From contig NC_065536.1 in NCBI RefSeq assembly GCF_932294415.1, forward strand, positions 15,621,974 through 15,685,973: 64,000 nucleotides of DNA, in the 5' to 3' direction. Shown piece after piece: positions 35,274-46,375 of the stretch. Position 1 is the first letter of the stretch, and each line of letters opens with the position of its first letter. The notes beneath the pieces are model-generated. The model saw only the letters and a list, made by a program, of their open reading frames with translations. It made no database searches and was not told the origin of the DNA. The position numbers and the translations under genes were made by a program. The DNA is from Quercus robur. Its lineage: Eukaryota > Streptophyta > Magnoliopsida > Fagales > Fagaceae.

Positions 35274-36797
35274 TGCGATTGGCGGGGTTGAACCTCAGCC
35301 TCTACTGTTGATATTCCTATTTGTATTTTCCTTTCATCCACCTTAAATCGCTTTGCATCGTCACACCCATGGTTGTTGCTTTCATTCTGTCTCTTTGTGC
35401 CCTCTTTCAGAAGAATAGAGTGTGAAGGCTTGGGTTGTGTTTTGGTTTGGGAAGGTTTTTGTTTGGCTGGGGAAAGTATGGGTTTTTTCCACGTGTTTTG
35501 TTTTTGGTATTTTAAGTTGGTCATGTGAGGGTGGTGTGCCTAGGGTTTATGGTTCATTTTTTTTTGCACCGTATGTAATTGGGACTAGGAATAAAGTGTT
35601 GGCTTGATTCTCGGTACTGTTAAATGTGGGCTTTAAGTTTGGTTGGTCCGAAAGTGGAATGTTAAGGCTGTCTAGGTATGGTTGTTTTAATGTGGCGTTA
35701 TGGGGTTAGGTATTGATGGTGTTTGAATTCAGTGGGTTTGTAACTGATGCATTAGTTATGGCCAGCTGTGATGACATGGTGGAAATGTGCATGGCCATCA
35801 TGGGATGTGATTGGGGTAGTAAATTGCATGATTGAGGGAGCGAAGAATCCGGGTTGGCATTAACTTGTACGTTTATTAGGTTGGCATTAACTGTTTCACT
35901 TATCGGCGAAATATCAGTGCTGGGTTCCATAGGCGTTTCGATATCGAGTTTGCTAGGCGTAATGGTTTCAGGTGGCGAAGGATGAATGGTGTTTTGTGGT
36001 TTGGTCCGTGGGGTTTGCTAGGTTTGGTTTGCATGGTGCTGAGTTCCGTCTACCTCCATGGGTCTCCCCCTTATCCCCGCCTTAAGCCATTCTCCATAAG
36101 GTCGACCTCCTTCCTTGGCGTCCATAGGTGACGGACAGTCCTTGTGGTCATGGCCTATCTGACCACAACTGAAGCACCAACCCACTAAACGTTCATACTT
36201 AAATGCCACTCGTGATGTCTCTCCTTTCGGGCTAATCATAGGCCTCCTCGCTGGAGTGGTTTATCAAGTGGGACCTCCACTCGTATCCGCAGGAACTTGG
36301 CTTGGTCTGAGTTGAAAGCTTTACAATCGACTTCCACCAATTCACCAATACTCCTACCAATATCCCTTCCCGCCTCTTCATTAATGAGATCAAACGGTAG
36401 ACCACATACTTGAATCCAAAATGGTAGTTTCGAGAAGGGTGACTGAGCTAACGAACATCCCTTTTTCCCATCTTCGTAAAGCCAAGAGATGGTTGTCAAA
36501 ACACCAAGGTCCGTTATTCCAAACCCACAACAGTTGGCTTTCCATTGAGAATTTGAACTGTAAAATCCCCTCACCCACTTCAATTATCTTCATATCCTCA
36601 CCCAATTTCTACATAGTCCGCAGCAAGTTTTTTGCAGCCTGTAAGTTTATTTGCTTCGATGTGAGAAATCTCCCAATGAGGCTTAGGGAGAATTCCTCTA
36701 GAATTTTGTCTCTCTTCACTGATCAGATTGACATAGCCTCGTCTTCCTCCGTAGTGAGCTTCATGTTTTGTATATGTTCAAGCACCTCAAACTCCAT
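35270..36797 (-). pseudogene. LINE ORF1: DUF4283 and CCHC zinc knuckle
   Basis: Likely start is ATG 36797 (MEFEVLEHIQNMKLTTEEDE). The DUF4283 part reads in pieces (FLTSKQINLQAAKNLLRT; VGEGILQFKFSMESQLLWVW; GPWCFDNHLLALRRWE; PFWIQVCGLPFDLINEEAG). It is followed by the knuckle CFSCGQIGHDHKDCP (C-x2-C-x4-H-x4-C). A Ser/Asn/Pro-rich tail and a basic C-terminus (to 35270) follow. These act as the nucleic-acid-binding protein of plant L1 elements. Frameshifts and stops break it. Its final TGA overlaps the ORF2 start in ATGA. Confidence 0.82.
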
Positions 36798-37393
36798 GGT
36801 AGAGTCTAATGTCTGCCTCCTTACTGTCTAGACAGGCTTAGCTCCTAATGGACACACTCTTGGACTTCCCTCGTGATAGGAAGAAAAAGATGGAAAGTAG
36901 AGCTCACAGTATGTGAGAAGTAAAACTCACCTGGCGTGAGAAACAATTGATGTTAATGAAAAGCAATTATTTCCTATTTTCTTACTATTACTATGGACAA
37001 ATTGTAATAAGGAAACCACGTAGATTGCAAGATTCATTTCTTACCTAAAATACATCTTTTTAGTCTTATTGATCTCCTAGTTCTAGAGCTGCCAACATGT
37101 CGCCTCTCTTACCCTTTTTCCCAAAACAAAAATAAAAACAAAAAACCCTCCAAGTAACTATTTAAGCCCACTACAGCTAGAAATACAAAAGAACAGACTA
37201 CAACCCAACTAAACTAAAGTCCATTTCAAAGCCGGCCCACATGTGGCTCTTCCAGTCTTTAACATTTGACAGCACCACCATTTTAAATAAACGACAGCAA
37301 ATGACAGGTGTCCAAAACCCAAAACCTCCAACCTTGGAATCTCCGAACCCCCTTGAAACCTTTGTCAACATCAACAACTATACTTGAACCTCC

Positions 37394-37400
37394 TATATAT
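37394..37400 (+). promoter_or_regulatory. ACP TATA box candidate
   Basis: TATATAT about 100 bp upstream of the ACP start codon. A CT-rich microsatellite (about 37446-37467) lies between them and would fall in the 5' UTR. Confidence 0.5.
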
Positions 37401-37497
37401 GTAATGTAATGTACCACACCTTAAAACAACATCAAAACTCTGAACTCTCTCTCTCTCTCTCTCTCCTGCATTTTCTCTCTTTCTGTAGAATCCTCCA

Positions 37498-39391
37498 ATG
37501 GCAGCCACAGCCGGTGCATCACCGTTGATCTCCATGCACTCTCGCCCTTCTCACTCCTTCCAACATGGCTTGGTATGTTTATGTTTAATGTTCCCACCTC
37601 AAATTTTATTCTCATCAAAATATTTGCCAATCCTTAATAAAATCTCCTATTATTTTTGTCAATTAACTTTCCAGTATTATAGCTTAATCTGAGTTCCATT
37701 GCAATTTTGATTTGACCCGTGGGATTTGATATTATATGTTATGTGGGTTTCGTTTTTATCAATTCTCATTTCTATGTGCTATATGCGATTTGATTTAGAA
37801 GAATCCTTAACCCCATAAATATTTAAAACATTAGTGATTAGTGTGTTGTGAATAGTCTGTTACAAATATTTAAAACACTAAATAAAAAGAAAATTAAAAT
37901 ATGCTACTAGTAAACGAATGTGATTATTGATTACTATAAAATGCCCAGCTTCATGGCTCATAAACATTTAAAAAAAAAAAAAAAACAATTTACACAAAGG
38001 AATTACTATTTCCACACCGATAATGACTGCTTGCACACCCCCTCTATGACACATGGCATGGCGTGGCGTGGCTTTGGAAGTGCCCAATATAGGTGTGGAA
38101 ATAGAACTACCCTTTTTGCATTCTAAACTTTGTACTTTTCCTTACAAAAATTGGAGGTAGTTTAATTATTTGTTTCATTCTATTTTTCTGATGTAAATTA
38201 TGCAATTGAGGTTCTTGTGGTTGAATGTGTTAAACAGGCAAAGCCAAGGGTTTCTGGTTTGAAGCCAGTTTCGCTTTCTTATTTTGGAAGAAGCAGCCTC
38301 TCTTTTAGGATGCGGCCACTTTCAGTTCGTCTTCAGGTTTCTTGTGCTGTAAGTTTTTAGCTCATGGAGTATTTTTCTCGTGAAATATCGATTTCTTGTT
38401 GAACCTGTGAATTGTTATATTCTTAATATCCTCACAACATTGGTTGATGTTATGTTAATGCATCTCAATGACTCATAAATTACAATTGACTTTTGTTATC
38501 TTGTGGTGTGCACCAGCACTATGGAAATTCTATGCGTTTTATTTCTGTCTCCTTGTTGGCTTTTATGTTAGGAATCTTGTGCATTTTATGCAGATTCTCT
38601 TGAAAATATGCAAGTTATAATAAATGTATTAAATGTCAATGAGCAGGCCAAACCAGAGACCGTAGAAAAGGTGTGTAATATAGTGAAGAAGCAGCTGGCT
38701 TTACCTGATGACTCTACAGTTACTGGCGAGTCAAAATTTGCAGCACTTGGGGCTGACTCACTCGACACGGTACTAAGCAATTATCTGTCAACAATTACAC
38801 AATACTATTAGATATTCTGACAACAGTTTAACAGAATTTCACCTTTCTCTAATTGTGATGGTTTTTTCTTGTTTATTGAAGTGCACCCACTTATGTCCTA
38901 TGAGCACAGGTTAATAGCATTGCTTGATGTACCATAAAATTTTTATTTTCTCAACTTCACCTCTTCATCTGTTTTCTCATGGATTTTGTGGCACTAATCT
39001 AAAAGTGATATGTAACTTCTTTGCCAAAATTGTCATTTAGGGATCATAGGGGTAAGCGATGGTGATGTGATGAATGCCAGTACTTAGTGTATAGACTTTT
39101 TCTTTTTAAGTCTTTAATCAGTTCCATAAGGGGAGAGAGGGAGAGGAAATGCTTTGATTTCATTCCCTTCTGTCCAAGTGATTTTTAGTTTTAATTGGTT
39201 GCTTTTAAAGTCTACTAAACTTTTTTGGGTGGTGCCTGTTTAACATATGACACTTCACACCTTTTTAGGTAGAGATCGTGATGGGACTCGAGGAGGAATT
39301 TGGGATCAGTGTAGAAGAGGAGAGTGCCCAGAGCATTGCAACTGTTCAGGATGCAGCAGATCTCATTGAGAAGCTCATTGAGAAAAAGTGA
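37498..39391 (+). CDS. ACP: Plastid acyl carrier protein precursor
   Basis: The carrier of growing acyl chains in plastid type II fatty acid synthesis. Four exons: 37498-37572, 38238-38348, 38647-38769, 39269-39391. They total 432 bp, 143 aa, with all junctions in phase 0. Residues 1 to about 61 are a transit peptide ([20 protein letters not shown]; Ser/Arg-rich; RLQVSC just before the mature part). The mature part starts near [20 protein letters not shown]. Ser100 in GADSLDT is the 4'-phosphopantetheine site. The last exon has the helix II-IV core [13 protein letters not shown], then [19 protein letters not shown]. Length and intron positions fit plant plastid ACPs. The ATG context (CCAATGGC) is good. 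A foldback element sits in intron 1. The nearest upstream neighbour is the LINE 5' end, about 530 bp away. Confidence 0.95.
37999..38111. mobile_element. Small foldback/MITE-like element in ACP intron 1
   Basis: 113 bp with inverted ends. GGAATTACTATTTCCACACC (37999-38018) pairs with GGTGTGGAAATAGAACTACC (38092-38111) at about 17 of 20 positions. The interior has a GGCATGGCGTGGCGTGG run. No clear TSD. Confidence 0.6.
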
Positions 39392-41246
39392 GGAAAAGGG
39401 CGCATTGAAGTAACATTCAACAAAAAAGAAAAAGAAAAAGTAACATTCAACCTACATTGAAAGTGGTTTTTACTGTTGTCATGTTTTAGCCTGCTGTATG
39501 TGGATTATACAGCAATTCAGTAATGAAATCAGATCTTTTGTTTGTTAAATCTGAAAGGAACAAGTTGGTTGTTAAATTATGAAGACGTGTCTTTGCATTA
39601 AATTACTGCCTTTTTTTATTTTTATTTTTTATTTTTTTAGCCTAATGGTTATGCACTCTATGATCAAATGAAGAATGGCCCTCAATGTTTAAGGTAAAGG
39701 TTATTGACAGCATAAAGGTTATTTGGTTGTGCAATGTTACATATATGACCCTTTCTCCACACAAAAAAAGGTTATATATATGACCATTCCCACCGTGCCT
39801 ACCCTCCTAACAAAGGAGTTAGCCCTGGAGCAAAATCTATCTATGAATAGACATAACACCACGCCAGGCAAGGACCTGACTAATCAGTTTGCAGTCCCAG
39901 TTCCTGCGAACTGCATTCGAAAAGATGGAATGGTGTGTGTTACATGATGATTCAGGAATAGTGTTTGCTGCTTATTACTCAACAACTTTTCTGAATGGCA
40001 TACTGTTAGGCTTCAACTAAGCCATCAGGGAATTTGATTTGTAAAGTGAACTGGGATTCGTCCCATGGACTATTGAAGTTGATCAGTTTGAGAGTCTCAA
40101 ACCCATTTCTTATTCTTAATTAATTTAAAAAAGAAAGAAATGAAAATGACATACAAAGCAAATAATCTTGTACTATAAGTTACCAAAAATACTAAAATAA
40201 CCACTAACGTCCAAAGAGTGGAGCAATCCTATCATAGATTTGAAACAACATAGCTGATAGCACAAGGGAAACAACATAGCTGATAACACAAGGGAACGAT
40301 AGTATTCCAAAGAATCCAAACCTAAACGTATAGCTGATGATAGAATTCCAAGCCTATAGCTGATAACATAAGGGCCAATAGTATTTCAAACTTATGATAT
40401 CCATTTCATAATAATTGTTTATTATCATCAGGCCAAGACATCGAAATCTCTTATTTGATGACAAAAAACTTTACCAGTTGAGCTACCTAGAGAACCCATA
40501 CTTTATCATACTTTACACTACAGTGAATGCTAAAAGCCTTAAAACTGTGAAAGTGAGTTGGTCCTGATAACAACCCTAAGGCCGGCAGTTAGTTCACCCC
40601 TGATCAAGAAGGAAATTGCCAGAAAACCTGATGCCTTAGTCTCAACAACCTCCCCCCCCCCCCCAAAACAAAAAAACCCCTTCTCCCAATCTGCTATAGA
40701 AATCCTATCACAAGCGGTTACATAAGAACTGCCAATCAGCCTAAAAGCCATTGTCACTTCACATCAATCTGCCATAATAAAGATGATTACTTGACATGAA
40801 GCAAACTGAATCCTACGTGCCAAAAGAAACCATACCACATGGCACAGGCAAATTTACAAGTTATAGCAAATGAGGAGATGGAAGTGGATTATACAGATAA
40901 ACAAAATGTGCTCCCCACTTTTACTCTAAACCACCATGACGTTATCATTACATTAGTAATTATTATGCATTTTGGAATTTAAAAAATCCCATGCTTGCAC
41001 CTATTTCACCATATATCCAAACATATATAATGCAAAGTATATATGTAGACAAGGTACACTTCATACTATTAGCCTTTTGAATAGGGAAGCAACATTTGCA
41101 AAAGAAGTGAAATGAGAAAAAGATAAGAAACCATACAAACATTATAAGCATCCCTTACATCTCAACAGTTTGCAATTCTGGTACATATTTACTTTCATTT
41201 ACAGAGTATGATCACAAGATCATATTTTGATTCAGAAGTAACCATA
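39392..41246. other. Intergenic between ACP and CAND2 (converging 3' ends)
   Basis: It contains the ACP 3' UTR (left), a T-rich run near 39610-39640, a SINE remnant (about 40420-40500), a run of about 14 C near 40652, and the 3' UTR of the minus-strand CAND2 gene (right, extent unknown). The minus frame at 40539-40757 has a Gly/Phe patch made by the C run and is not convincing. Confidence 0.5.
40420..40500 (-). mobile_element. Degraded SINE, family S1
   Basis: Read on minus it begins GGTAGCTCAACTGGTAAAG and later has the family word TGTCTTGGCCTGATGATAA, as in the copies at 19596 and 20604. The B box region is diverged or missing. Confidence 0.55.
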
Positions 41247-44200
41247 TCACTCCCAGTCACCATCAAAGAAACCAGCATCTTTCATCTCTGAGTAGTATAC
41301 ATTCTCTAAATGTAAATCTTCCTCCTGTGGTCATCAAGAAAACATCAATTTAAAACAATACAATCTTATAAATTATATTTAAAAAGGTTTGGGAGTTGAT
41401 TGAGATCAATGAAAACATATTTTTTACAAAATAAATGCCACGAAGAATAAATGATGACAATGACCTGGAAGAAGTCTGCAAGGAATGTTACATATAGAAG
41501 AGGAAGATAGAAGGCATGGTAGCAAACAATGGTTGCGCCATACAACCTGTTACAAAAGATTTAGCAACAAAAAAAAAGGCCACTAGAAAAATGACTCTGA
41601 AATAGATGTTTCTGTGGAGTTATTTGTTTGAAAGATATTGAATAAAAATTACCAGAACCCAAAACCAGCCCCACTTCCAGTAAGTGCACAAGCTAATAAT
41701 GCAAGAGCATTCATCGAGAACATGACAGCAATATAGTTGTAGAATGCAGGTCTTGCTGCAGATAATTTAACGAAAAAAAAAAAAAAAACCCAAGGTTAAA
41801 CAGTCATGAAATTGATATGAGACAACTGTAACAATTTGCATATGTCAGACAAACTTACCAGGTAATCTTTCTCTCCATTTGGAATGGTACATGAACAGTA
41901 TGAAGCCATAAACTGCAGTCAGCACCAGCCTATGAATAACCCACAAGTTCCACTTCAATGGATGTGTATGATCATCGCTGTCAATGAATAATGGGATCCC
42001 AAATCCGAACATATAAATCGCCTGGAAAAAAATGTCAACAAGTTTGTTAAGAAAAAAATTAAAAGGAAATATTGACATTAATCCATATAAGTACTAGCAT
42101 TAATGTGTAGTTCAATATGTGCAAAAGCACCTATATATCAGATTCAATTCCATACAGAGTCAATTAGAAATGGCATAGGAATTCATTGGTCCGTAACTCT
42201 GCAAGCTGAGACTTAAGAAATGCTGAGTGCATTATTAACACACATATAAGAAGGAAAGATATCATGTTTTTTCCCTCGCAAAATATACTGTGTCATGATC
42301 ACAGACAGGCTAACATTATTTATAAGATACATATGTATACACACACGCACACACATCAGAAATCAAGAAATACCTTTAGAAGTAAATCTAAACCAATGAC
42401 AAGCCCTGAGACCACAAATGTCTTTGTCAAAGCTTCTAATCCACTCACATGATTTCCTTGGAACAAAAAAGCCACCAAACTTACTTCCAAAAATAGCATT
42501 CCAGATGTTGTAAACAAAGATAAGAGATTCCAAACTAGTTCTTTTCCAGGAGTGCACTCCCATGCCTGTGTCAACAAAGATAATCCAATTCTTAGCTAAA
42601 ACGCCAGGAAATGTCCAACAAAGAGGATTTTAGATAGCAAAAACAATAAACAAGGTTTAGTAGCAGTTGCCTAGCATGTGTGATCAAACAAAATTGAGGT
42701 GTGCGTGGGTTTCTGAGAAGGCATCTAACTTGTTGCATAACAAAACCAATTAAGAAAATTGGACAGTGGCATGACATATGTCAATGTGCAATGGTTTGAA
42801 ATTAACAAGAATTTTTAAAACAGCCGTGATAAAATAACGCTACGCACAAAAGGCTTGCTTCCCAAATCATCAAGTTAAACATTACAAGTGCATACAAACT
42901 AGATAAGAACATGTAGGTAGATCAAAGTTTACACTTGTTGGAACCATAAATTTGAAGCGAAAAGAAAGAGTTACAGAAACAATCAAGCTTCAAGAGCATC
43001 AGCAAAATGTGACCAACTGACCATGCAAGAGGATGGCCCTTAACAGAAAATTTTTACGCCTTCTACATTCCTATTCTAAACTTATTTTTGTAAGTAAATA
43101 AGATTATATTTTTTGACATTATTCTTTCTTCTGTGCATTTCCTAACTCCTTTCAATCTCTACATTGGTTGCCACCAAACATTCATAGGCCACAAGACCAT
43201 TTTTATATTCTTCCAAGTGCAGAAATTATCTGCCAAAAGTAATTTTCAATCATATTTTAGATATCAACCTGCACGCAGATCAAATATTTAATTTTTCTAA
43301 CAAGTACACGTGATCAAATCCAAAGTTCTACTGGCCACCAAAGTTCCTCCATTAATCTTTCATGTACTCTGACTAAAATAAAGATGATTTTCACAGTAAA
43401 TTTCATGGTAGTTTCCACTAAAGGAAACCACTACATTCAGTATTCCAATTCAGATTCTGGAGTAATTTGGTTTTACTCAAATAAACCATACAGCTCGATG
43501 TTAGTTTTTTTTTTTTTTAAGGTAAAACAAATAAATAACAGCTTGATGTTAGTCCAAAGACACAAGTTTGTACAACCTAATTTTACTACCCCAAATAAAG
43601 TCACTAAACCCAATTAAAAGCCCAAATTATCCGAATATACACCCACAGACCCACTAACAACTAAACCCATTCAAGGAATCAACCACAAGCATTAACTCTC
43701 TCTTCTTCTTTTTCCCACTTTTCTTCCTTTTCTGTGTACAACGTGCACTAGCTCAAACACACAAGCATATCCCCATAACATATTTTTGTGATTTTAAAAA
43801 TCCCAACTATTGAACAAGAATCCATAACATATTTTTGGAAAGTCATCTTTAGTTCAGTTACTAAATCCAAGAACAAGAATCCATATTCAGAAATCACAAA
43901 CAAAAGCTAAGAGCCAAAAGCCAAAATCAAAAACAAATTCAGCCATTAATATCCCCATATAACAACCACCACAATTGAAGAAGCCCAAAAAGGAAATCAC
44001 CAAGGCATATTCAGCTACTAAATTTAACAACCCAGAAAGCAACCCATCACCACAAAAGACAAAGTTCAGCCACTAAACTGAGCTACAAAAAAAACCCAAA
44101 ATTTAAAGAACTCAAATTTACAATAACCCATCACACAAATCCAAAAAATCATAAAGAAAAAAAAAGAAAAGAAAAGAAAACCCAGAACCTGAAAAGAGCA

Positions 44201-44476
44201 CCAGAACAAATTGAGCAAGCTAGCAAGCCAGAGGCAGGCGTAGTAAGCGATGATCACATAAGAGCGGCCTTGAGTGAGCTTGGAGAAGCTCTTCTTTGCT
44301 TGAAACGACAAGTAGAGGATGAAGAGAAGGTTCGGAACAATGAGAGCCACGTTGTGCCAGAACCCATGGCACTCGAAGAGCCAGTCGTAGAACCTTGGAG
44401 AAATTGGCGATGCAGCTGCTGTGATTGGTAGGTTTGGGAGCGCAGTGACTGTGAGTGATTCTTGGAGATCTCGCAT
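41247..44476 (-). CDS. CAND2: TPRA1/CAND2-type seven-transmembrane protein
   Basis: Resembles plant 'candidate G-protein-coupled receptor 2' and animal TPRA1, multi-pass membrane proteins; coupling to G proteins is reported for plants but not shown by sequence. Six exons (minus): 44476-44189, 42565-42374, 42021-41859, 41755-41653, 41546-41465, 41324-41247. They total 906 bp, 301 aa, with phases consistent. The N-terminus is MRDLQESLTVTALPNLPITA. Seven hydrophobic segments lie near residues 41-60, 74-94, 108-130, 144-170, 189-208, 218-240 and 243-270. Conserved-looking words include FYDWLFECHGFWHN, GRSYVIIAYYACLW, HTHPLKWNLWVIHR and ADFFQEEDLHLENVYYSEMK. The tail is acidic and ends FFDGDWE. 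I chose ATG 44476; an in-frame ATG further upstream would add a poly-Phe stretch from an A run and is unlikely. Confidence 0.9.
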
Positions 44477-46375
44477 TTGAGACAATTTGATTGAAGGATT
44501 TGGAAAAAAAAAAAAAAAAAAAAAAAACAAACCCTAACCCTAGGTTCCAGAGAGTTTATGATACTGTGTCGTTTTTTAGGTACCAGAAAAACAAACAGAG
44601 AGTTTGTTGTGCTCTGTTTTTTTTTTTAATGTTGTTGGGGATAAGAGGCAGAAAATGGGTTCTACAACTTTCAAAGTTGATCTTGCAAAGCGTGTTGTTA
44701 TCTAATCTTCAATGAGACTGACAGTTCGGTAGTTTGTTTCCTTTATTTGGCATTTTGAGTCAAAGAGATGAAAGAAAGACTGAACAGGTTTGTACTGTGT
44801 AAAAAGAAAAATGCTGCAATCACAACATTTTACACAAATTTTTCCTACAAGTGGTGATTTACAAAATTTTTCTCTATTATAAATTGTGAATAGTGGAGGA
44901 GAAGCGTGATTTTACGATCACAATATTTTACACGACTTTTACCTAATGAGTTGTGAACAGTAAATAAAAAATAGTGGGTTCACATCTTTGTCACTTAACC
45001 GATAAATTAGAGCAAGAGTTGCCTATAAAGTTGTGATCTTCTGCGTGTATGAGACACCAATGAAGTCTGTTTTGATTACAATTACAAGATTTTAATTACA
45101 ATTGTGAAAATGTTGTTTTTATCATTTTACGATTATAATTAAAATTGTATTTTAAAAACATGATTTTAACCTTTATGTGTCCGGTTGCATGTTCTAATGA
45201 TAATTTCTTCAAAAAAGTTAAAGTTAAAAGAGGAAGTCATAGCTCTTCCTAACTCACTAAGAATTATCTCTTTTTTTGCTAAACACTAAGAATTATCTCT
45301 TGTATGGGGCTTTCTTATTTAGGTAAATAATGGGGAATGGAGGAGGTAGCTGGATAGACATGGATTATCTTACCTATCTCTAAAAAGTATTTTTAAGTTT
45401 TCAACTTTTTCTATAAAAAAAAAAATCAAAAATAGTTTTCCTCATAGTTTCAACTACTAGTATCATTTAGCCCAAAATAAAAATCCGCATGTCTTTTTTT
45501 TTTTTTTTCCTTTTTACCTTCACAATTATTATGATTTTGTTAGGTAGCATTAATTTTGGATACTTTAAAGTTTGAACAAAAATTAATTTCTTCTTGTTGG
45601 AATAATTGTAGACTTTGAAATTGCAAGGCTAAAACCATCAAATCCTTTTATCCTTTCCTTCCTACTATTTCTTTTGGGCAATTGACCATAAAAATGATAT
45701 ATTTAAATGGGGTAGTATAGTACGATTAAAATCTTTGTCAAAATACAGACCAAGCCATAGGAAGTTAGGAACATATATATATATATATATATATGTGTAT
45801 GTGTACGTGTACGTGTGTGTGAGACAAAAATAACCAAACTGGCCGTTACTTCTTCAACCCAAACGTGGCATAACCTACGCCAAAACCTCCACTTTCACAG
45901 CTCCCTTTGGATCCCATTGGTTCCAGCTTTAGCAATGAGACGCCAAAATCAAATCCTAAAAATATTAAAACTGCCTTGAAAATCTCCACCCCTTTTTTTT
46001 TTGAAAAATTATTTTGAGTTTATTTCTGTTTAATTATTATCAAAGTTCAATTTGGAAAAGAGGTTACAAATACTGAATTTCAACTTTTTTTTTTTTTGCA
46101 TGGAAGATCATTGGTGTTTCTGATTTTTTTTTTTTTTTGTTAAACAAAAGTTTATGACCAATTTTTTTAACTAGAAGATCAACTTGTTCATCTATTATCA
46201 TACAAAGAACCTGAGGCATTAGCATTGTATCAGGTTGCTTTCATAAAGATTTCTGTATTTTGTGTGTATGAATTTTTGTGTACGTGAAAAATGCTTTTGG
46301 CTCACAATCCTCATTGAATCATTTTTGTTTTCTCATTTGGGTTTATTTTTTTGTTGGATTTCAATAGCAGTAGCT
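44477..46375. promoter_or_regulatory. Shared divergent upstream region of CAND2 and SCD2
   Basis: 1.9 kb between two divergent start codons. A telo-box AAACCCTAA (44529-44537), extended by CCCTAGG, lies about 55 bp upstream of the CAND2 ATG, next to an A run. A degenerate family-B-like repeat is at about 44810-45050, with two CAATCACAACATTTTACAC-like copies about 115 bp apart. An AT/GT microsatellite is at 45775-45820. On the SCD2 side a pyrimidine tract and CAATAGCAG sit just before the ATG, which could be a 5' UTR intron acceptor. Confidence 0.55.

Larger units (their letters stand above)
27960..36986 (-). mobile_element. Full-length decayed L1-type LINE, interrupted by a solo LTR
   Basis: The element proper is 27980-36966 on the minus strand. 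It ends in a poly(A) tail (T run at 27980-27993) preceded by an AATAAA-type signal (minus TTTAATAAAATTCC). Flanking direct repeats at 27960-27979 and 36967-36986 match at 18 of 20 positions, including a shared TATTTTCTTACT, the long TSD of target-primed reverse transcription. Order from the 5' end: ORF1 (DUF4283, CCHC knuckle), ORF2 endonuclease, reverse transcriptase, zf-RVT region. Without the nested LTR and its duplicated 5 bp the element is about 5.5 kb. All frames are broken by stops and shifts, so it is inactive. Confidence 0.9.

Noticed and set aside
44477..44530. Upstream in-frame ATG for CAND2 adding a poly-Phe start
   Set aside because: The extension is translation of an A run on the plus strand next to a telo-box, likely 5' UTR. 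The start at 44476 matches the usual N-terminus.
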